The notes below the pieces were generated by a model. That model did not search any database. It was given only the letters and a program-made list of their open reading frames with translations, and was not told the DNA's origin. From assembly GCF_047948215.1 (NCBI RefSeq), contig NC_134463.1:97740657-97804656 (forward strand): DNA of 64,000 nucleotides. Reading direction: 5' to 3'. Origin of the DNA: Lycorma delicatula. Taxonomy: Eukaryota; Arthropoda; Insecta; Hemiptera; Fulgoridae. Within the stretch, counting starts at the first letter, position 1. Every line of letters starts with the position of its first letter. A program made the translations under genes and the position numbers. Below are positions 23,727 through 64,000 of this stretch, piece by piece.

Positions 23727-25504
23727 GTAGGTAATAGAAAGTAATTTACTGGTTTAAATAATTCACTAGTTTTTAATTATAACTGGGTAAACAGTACTTT
23801 TACTTGAGAAAACTAATAAATTTAATCAATTTTCAATAATCTTTATCGAATGATAAATACTTTAACATAAATTTTAATTTTTTTTATTTTAAGGGAAAGA
23901 GGGTCATCTAACTTTCTTTCTTCATATGTTATGAACATTTTTTCAGGAACTATTGTAGATATTTTCTATTTTTCCTATTATTCTTCTTTTCTTTTTTTTA
24001 TGAAAATTTGACTTTTTTTACACATTGTATCATATTTCCTTTTGAAAATGAACTTTTTAAAATTTGTTAATTTTAATAATTTCACCCAAACAGATTTTTC
24101 AAATTCTTTTCTGTGGAACTGTTGAGAGTTATTTAAATAATTGTGAAACACAATTTGTGAATCTCAAGTACAGAGATTCATAGTATAAAAATTTCATACA
24201 GATATCTTGAGTTTCCGTACAATCTGAGAAATAAAAAAGATGTAAATTTTCAAAAAATAACTTTACAAAGTTATCACAGGTGTTTAACCTGGGTAAAGCT
24301 ATAGAACATTGAAAGCATATCAAACCTCTTTCTTTGTATATTCTTTTTTATTCGACTCCTTTTTAATTTTTTTTTGGATTCCTTTTGAAAAAAAGATTAC
24401 TTCATGTCGCTTTTTCTCGATTATTTTATTTCTTAGCTCACTTAAGAATCTTTCACTTGTGATATTATACTCAAGCCGAGTTCAACTTAAGCATGACTAA
24501 CAAAATGTTTTGCTAGATTTAAACCTAATTCTGTAAGCACTAGTTTTTTCCAACATAGGCTTCATTAAAAACTTATAACTGATTCATCAATACCAGATGT
24601 CAGTGTATTAGTTACAACAAAGATTTTTTTACATTAAATAGACCAAATCACATTGTAGAGTGATTCATTAAGATTCTTTGTTTTACCTAAGATATACTTT
24701 TCATTAAATGTTTAGTTTAGTAAAGCATAGGTTCATGATAATATTAATCTCAGCTAGTAAATAAAAGTTTTTTGTGATCATAGATCTCTTCTTTTGACAC
24801 AGATTGTATCTTGTATCATATCATTCTGAATTTTAGTAAATTATGCTGAGAACAAAGTGTATATAAAATAATTAATAAAAATTGTTTACTCTGTTAAATT
24901 TCATAAATTAGCCATCACTTTAAAGTTGGTATTTTGAACAACAGATTAGTAAAAAAAAAAAAATTATTTTTGGATTTTTCACATACGATCGCCTTAAAAT
25001 GTGTTTATTTTATCAGTCCAGTTGAAATACTTTACACATAACCATATAATGCATATTTCATGTACTAATTAATATGTAATTATAACAAAGTTTTTTCAAC
25101 ATATAACTAGCATACTCTTAACTGTTTTATAAAATAAAAAACTAAATGAAATCACAATATTACATATAAATGGAAAAAAAAATTGCTACAATTATAATTG
25201 GTTGAAATATTTATCCATGCAATAGAAACAATCCTCAGTTGAATATGATTTTAGTTTGATTTTGAATGCGGCATTACATATTTTTTCTATAATGATAATA
25301 AGGAGTTTATTGTAAAGTTTTATACCAACATGCTATTATTGTTTCATGTAACTTATAAGCACAAGTAATAATCCATTATTTCTTAAAAAGGATAATACAT
25401 TTTGATACTATTATTAAACGATAAAATTATTCTAATAATTTTAGTAGAAACCTAAATACTTTATTTATGCTATTAGCATACACTACCAAAAATAGATGTA
25501 CATA
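23727..25504. other. No gene recognised
   Basis: AT-rich sequence following the APN fragment. I looked for continuing aminopeptidase exons on the plus strand and found none. Confidence 0.5.
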
Positions 25505-26460
25505 TGAGGGTAAGTTCATTATTATCCGCAATTTAGTTATATCTTTGTTTATGTTGCTAGTACTGTGGTGTTGCGTTGATGACGCATGCGTGGTTTAATT
25601 GTTGTTATGTCTGTCCAGATTTGATGCTGCTAGGTTAGTTCCATTATCGCTGCTCTGCCGTTAACCATGTCTGCTTCGCTTTCTGTTTGCATCAAAGAAG
25701 AGCAACGTTCAGTGATCTGTTTTTTGTGGTCAGAAGGTGTATCAGAGCTGAAATTCATCAAAGACTTTCAGTACAGTACGGGAACAGTGTGTTGCCGCAA
25801 CGGAGTGTCTACGAATGGATTGAAAAATTAAAAAAATGGTCGCACAGCTGTTACGCACGACGAAGGAGCCAGACGACCTTTTACCACCACAAATGAGGAA
25901 AACATTGAGCGTACACGGGACATGGTTTTCTTAGACAGACGAGTAACTATTGATGAAGTGGCACATCGTCTACAAATTAGTCACGGTTCTGCCTACGAAA
26001 TCATTTACAATAGACTTGGATTTCATAAAATCTGTGCAAGGTGGGTCCCAAAACAACTCACACAGTCGCATAAACAAACGTGCTTGGACATCTGCCAAAC
26101 ACATTTGGATCGCTGTGGTAACGAACGGGAGATCTTCTTAGACAGAATCATCATTGGTGACGAAACATGAATCCATCATTACGAGCCGGAGAGTAAACGG
26201 CAGAGTATGGAATGGAAACATCCAAATTCGTCCTGCAAAAAAAGTTGAAGACCCAACCGTCCGCAGGAAAACTGATGCTTACGGTTTTTTGGATTCAGAA
26301 GGCCCAGTACTGGAACATTATGAGGAAAGGGGCACGACAATAAACAGAGCTCGTTACAGTGAGATGCTTACTGCCAAGCTGAAGCCTACAATTTGAAGCA
26401 AACGCCGAGAACTGCTGTTGAAAAAAAGGAGATGAAGTCTAATTCGAACCGATGTGGCTT
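25505..26460 (+). mobile_element. Mariner transposon, 3'-truncated, transposase frameshifted
   Basis: It starts TGAGGGTAAGTTC just after a TA. The transposase begins at ATG 25667 (MSASLSVCIKEEQRSV) and continues through frame changes as EIHQRLSVQYGNSVLPQ, VFLDRRVTIDEVAHRLQIS, FHKICARWVPKQLT and IIIGDET, the last carrying the first catalytic Asp, then HHYEPESKRQS and MLTAKLKPTI. These are mariner (DD34D) motifs in their normal order. The C-terminal third with the second and third Asp is missing, and the sequence runs directly into a foldback repeat half at about 26461. At least three frame disruptions make it inactive. Confidence 0.85.
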
Positions 26461-26859
26461 CCCTTGTAAAATCCAAATATTTCATTAATTAAAGTTTTAT
26501 TTGGCTATACCTCTGGAACCTATGAAAGTAAGTTCCACTTAGGATATATCAGTGAAAAGCTCTCAATGAGGGCTTATTAGTGCAGAGAAAAAATAAAAAT
26601 TCCAGAGTTTTGGGGATTTTGGGCCTTTCTGGACACTTTTGGTTTATTCGACTGCAATCAAAAGGGGAGGTACACAACTAGATGTTACAACAGTCCTATA
26701 TCTAAATTTCAGCATCATACGTCTAATCGTTTTTGAGTTATGCTAGATTCATATGTACAGATGTCACACCGAAACTAGTCAAAATGGATATTTCCGTTGA
26801 AATCTGAAAACCGAAATTTTTCGGGATCACAATACTTCCTTTACTTCGTATAAGAAAGT
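26461..26859 (+). repeat. Half copy of the foldback element
   Basis: From AATATTTCATTAATTAAAG through to CACAATACTTCCTTTACTT this matches the centre and right arm of the 690-bp inverted-repeat element at 54624-55313. The left arm is absent; the truncated mariner occupies that side. Confidence 0.8.
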
Positions 26860-27658
26860 AACAATGAGCATCATGAAAAAACGTCCCGCGCTAGCTGATA
26901 ATATAGTTCATTCAAGAATCGTTTCAAAGAATGATCTGTTACTCTTTTGTGAACAGTTTTTGTTCATGCTCATATTTAAATATTTCAATCACAAATTGGA
27001 TTTAACTGATTTGATTTCATTGTTAGTTCATATTTCTTATTAATAAAAAGTTTTATAATTTGTGTATATTGCGTTTGATTTACCTATCACTTCATCCAAT
27101 AGTTTATCTTTTTGTGCAAATCCAGAGAGGAAAGAGTCCAACAGTACATCGGTAATTCAATGCATACCAGCACATATGGTTATTATCCTACTAGTCTGCA
27201 ATAAAGAAGCAGCTACCCAGAAGGTACTGATGTGAGGCCCCACAGATGAAACCAAGGAAAAAAACAAAGGATATCAAATGGTAAGGGAAGATAAAGAAAA
27301 AGATCAATTCACAGATTGATTGCCTCTGATCAGCATTAATAAGAGATGGAAATATTAATAAATGTATCTTTATAAGTTATTAAAAACCACTTTTAAATTA
27401 GAATTATTTTATTGACTTTTAATAAAAGCTATATAATTCAATAATTTATATTACAGTTAATTACACATTTATACAAAATTTTATCATTTTTATTCAATAT
27501 AAAATTTGCAGTTATCCTCTCTCTATAACGCATCAAAATGTACCTATTTTATTCATAATATATAATTAAGAGTCAATATGTTAATCATAAAATTTACATA
27601 AATAACATTAAAAATCATTTTACTATAATGTTTAAGTATAATTATTGGTTTTTATGTA
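26860..27658. other. Intergenic, no gene recognised
   Basis: AT-rich. A less AT-rich patch at about 27120-27300 may be repeat-derived but matches nothing else I can see in the window. Confidence 0.45.
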
Positions 27659-27664
27659 TTTATT
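27659..27664 (-). promoter_or_regulatory. Polyadenylation signal for APN-B
   Basis: AATAAA on the minus strand, about 107 bp beyond the APN-B stop codon. Confidence 0.5.
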
Positions 27665-27770
27665 TGTTCATTTATATTTTACATGTAGTTTTTTTTTTTA
27701 ATTTTTTTATATGGTTTGTTTTATAGTTAAAAAAAGTTTATAGTTTATGGTTTTTTGTTCAAACACTCAG

Positions 27771-62961
<35,191 letters not shown>

Positions 62962-63479
62962 CTAGAAAAAAGTACCATATTTTTCCAGGGAATGTGGGTA
63001 GAATGGATATAAGCTGTACGGAAGAGTTGAAAGCACTACTTAAGGTGAATTTGTTTGTTTCATTTTCCAGCTCTTTGTTGGTAGAATATCCCTTTCTTAT
63101 TACTCACCCTTTCATCCTTAATCCCTTCCTCCTCAATGGTATTCTGTTAGCTTTAAACACGTGTATCCACACTAAGGGTGTGAAAACCTTTAGAAGGATT
63201 TCATCCTTCATATTTAAATGGGAAGAGTTCTCTCTATGGTCCTACCTAGGAACATTGTTTTCTATTCATTTTTGTATAGAAAGCCTATTCTGAAGCCGGT
63301 CTAATTCCTCTTTCATCCATATAGTTCAATCAGTGAATTCAAAAAAAATAAAAATAATTATATTCTAATATTAAAATTTTAATCGAGTAAGATGATACCA
63401 AAAGGATCATTCAAATACAAACCGGAATTTATTTGCATAGCTTTATTAATAGATAAGATTACAAATAAATTACCTTATT

Positions 63480-63800
63480 TTCCTATATAGTCTTCTTCAA
63501 CAGAAGTACATTTTCGCCAACAGATAGGTAGCTTCCTGCTCCCTTCATTAAAAAAAACAAGATGGCTGCCCCAACAATCAATTGCACATATAGTGATAAA
63601 GTGCGGCATCGTCTTCAAATCTTTCTCCTCCTAATGCTTCTTTCAGCAAACCAAAGATGTGGTAATTGCACAGTGAAGTCTGGACTGTATGGTGGGTATT
63701 CAAGAGGTGTCCAATGAATTTTATCAAGTTAATTGCAAGTCTGAGCTGTTATATGTGGCCGTATGTTGACATGGAGAAGGAGGAAGTTGTGAACCAGCTG
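63480..63800 (-). pseudogene. Mariner transposase C-terminal relic
   Basis: Minus-strand pieces VNIRPHITAQT, IHWTPLEYPPYSPDF (third catalytic Asp region, 63659-63718) and GSYLSVGENVLL in broken frames match the mariner C-terminus ('HDNARPH...', 'L.W.VL.HPPYSPDLAP'). The Asp of the HDN box is changed. The 62962-63479 stretch shows no APN exon and no other feature; 63800-64000 likewise. Confidence 0.65.
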
Positions 63801-64000
63801 GTCTGCATTAATTTATTTATCTTTGTAATCTTACTCCGAAATAACAGAATTTTGTTAATTTCTACTATATTGAAATCCTACTTGAAATTTTAATATTTAA
63901 TTACTTATTATAGGCTTTTATAATGTATTTCTTTACTTTTATTTTAATCTTACTTATGTTTTATTCAAATTTCTCTTTTAGCAATAAATCCGCATCATTT

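Noticed and set aside
23727..27770. Downstream exons for the N-terminal aminopeptidase fragment
   Set aside because: No FPCFDEP, GAMEN or HEXXH-like coding segment was visible on the plus strand before the convergent gene.

Overview
The window looks like insect nuclear DNA, most likely hemipteran (an inference from element families I recall, not from a search). It is strongly AT-rich, has spliced genes with GT..AG introns of up to about 8 kb, and carries an insect-type transposon load: R1-like, RTE-like and jockey/CR1-like LINEs, a BEL/Pao element, hAT, mariner, Helitron, tRNA-derived SINEs and foldback elements.

The only cellular genes I can support are M1-family zinc aminopeptidases (aminopeptidase N-like, APN). 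APN-A (+) enters from the left edge and ends at 18776; nine exons cover the region after the catalytic core, the ERAP1_C-like helical domain, a Thr/Ser-rich stalk and a hydrophobic GPI-type tail. APN-B (-) enters from the right edge and ends at 27771; nine exons cover the same region. All seven comparable splice junctions, from the linker onward, have the same phase, so the two are paralogues in tail-to-tail arrangement. Between them lies an N-terminal APN fragment (23149-23726, +). It has a signal peptide and the usual N-terminal motifs, but an in-frame TAA interrupts it and no later exons are visible; I call it a pseudogene with reservation. The HEXXH catalytic exons of APN-A and APN-B lie outside the window.

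Region by region: 1-18776 holds APN-A, whose introns contain an old SINE, a RTE-like relic, a 560-bp GC-rich retro-insertion with a 16-bp target duplication, a SINE with a 13-bp duplication, a transposase relic, an R1-like LINE with an internal duplication, and a SINE with a 14-bp duplication. 18777-27658 is intergenic, with the APN fragment, a truncated mariner and half of a foldback repeat. 27659-64000 holds APN-B, whose introns are packed with nested elements: an RTE-like LINE split by a Helitron with both termini, a 2.4-kb hAT element with terminal repeats and target duplication (itself containing a SINE and an R1-like LINE tail), a BEL/Pao element whose reverse transcriptase region is missing and replaced by foreign sequence, LINE relics, three copies of a mariner-like family with a 'DGAPxHFS'-type transposase, a 690-bp foldback element, a relic of a multidomain transposase-like family, a 235-bp palindromic MITE and a mariner C-terminus.

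The aminopeptidases would act as GPI-anchored ectoenzymes at the cell surface, trimming N-terminal residues from peptides; gut brush border is the usual site for insect APNs, but nothing here shows tissue. I found no CRISPR array, no functional tRNA or rRNA gene and no convincing new gene system. The most unusual signals are structural: several perfect 10-19 bp hairpins, a 121-bp duplication inside a reverse transcriptase, and an exon of APN-B that lacks the expected family motif.
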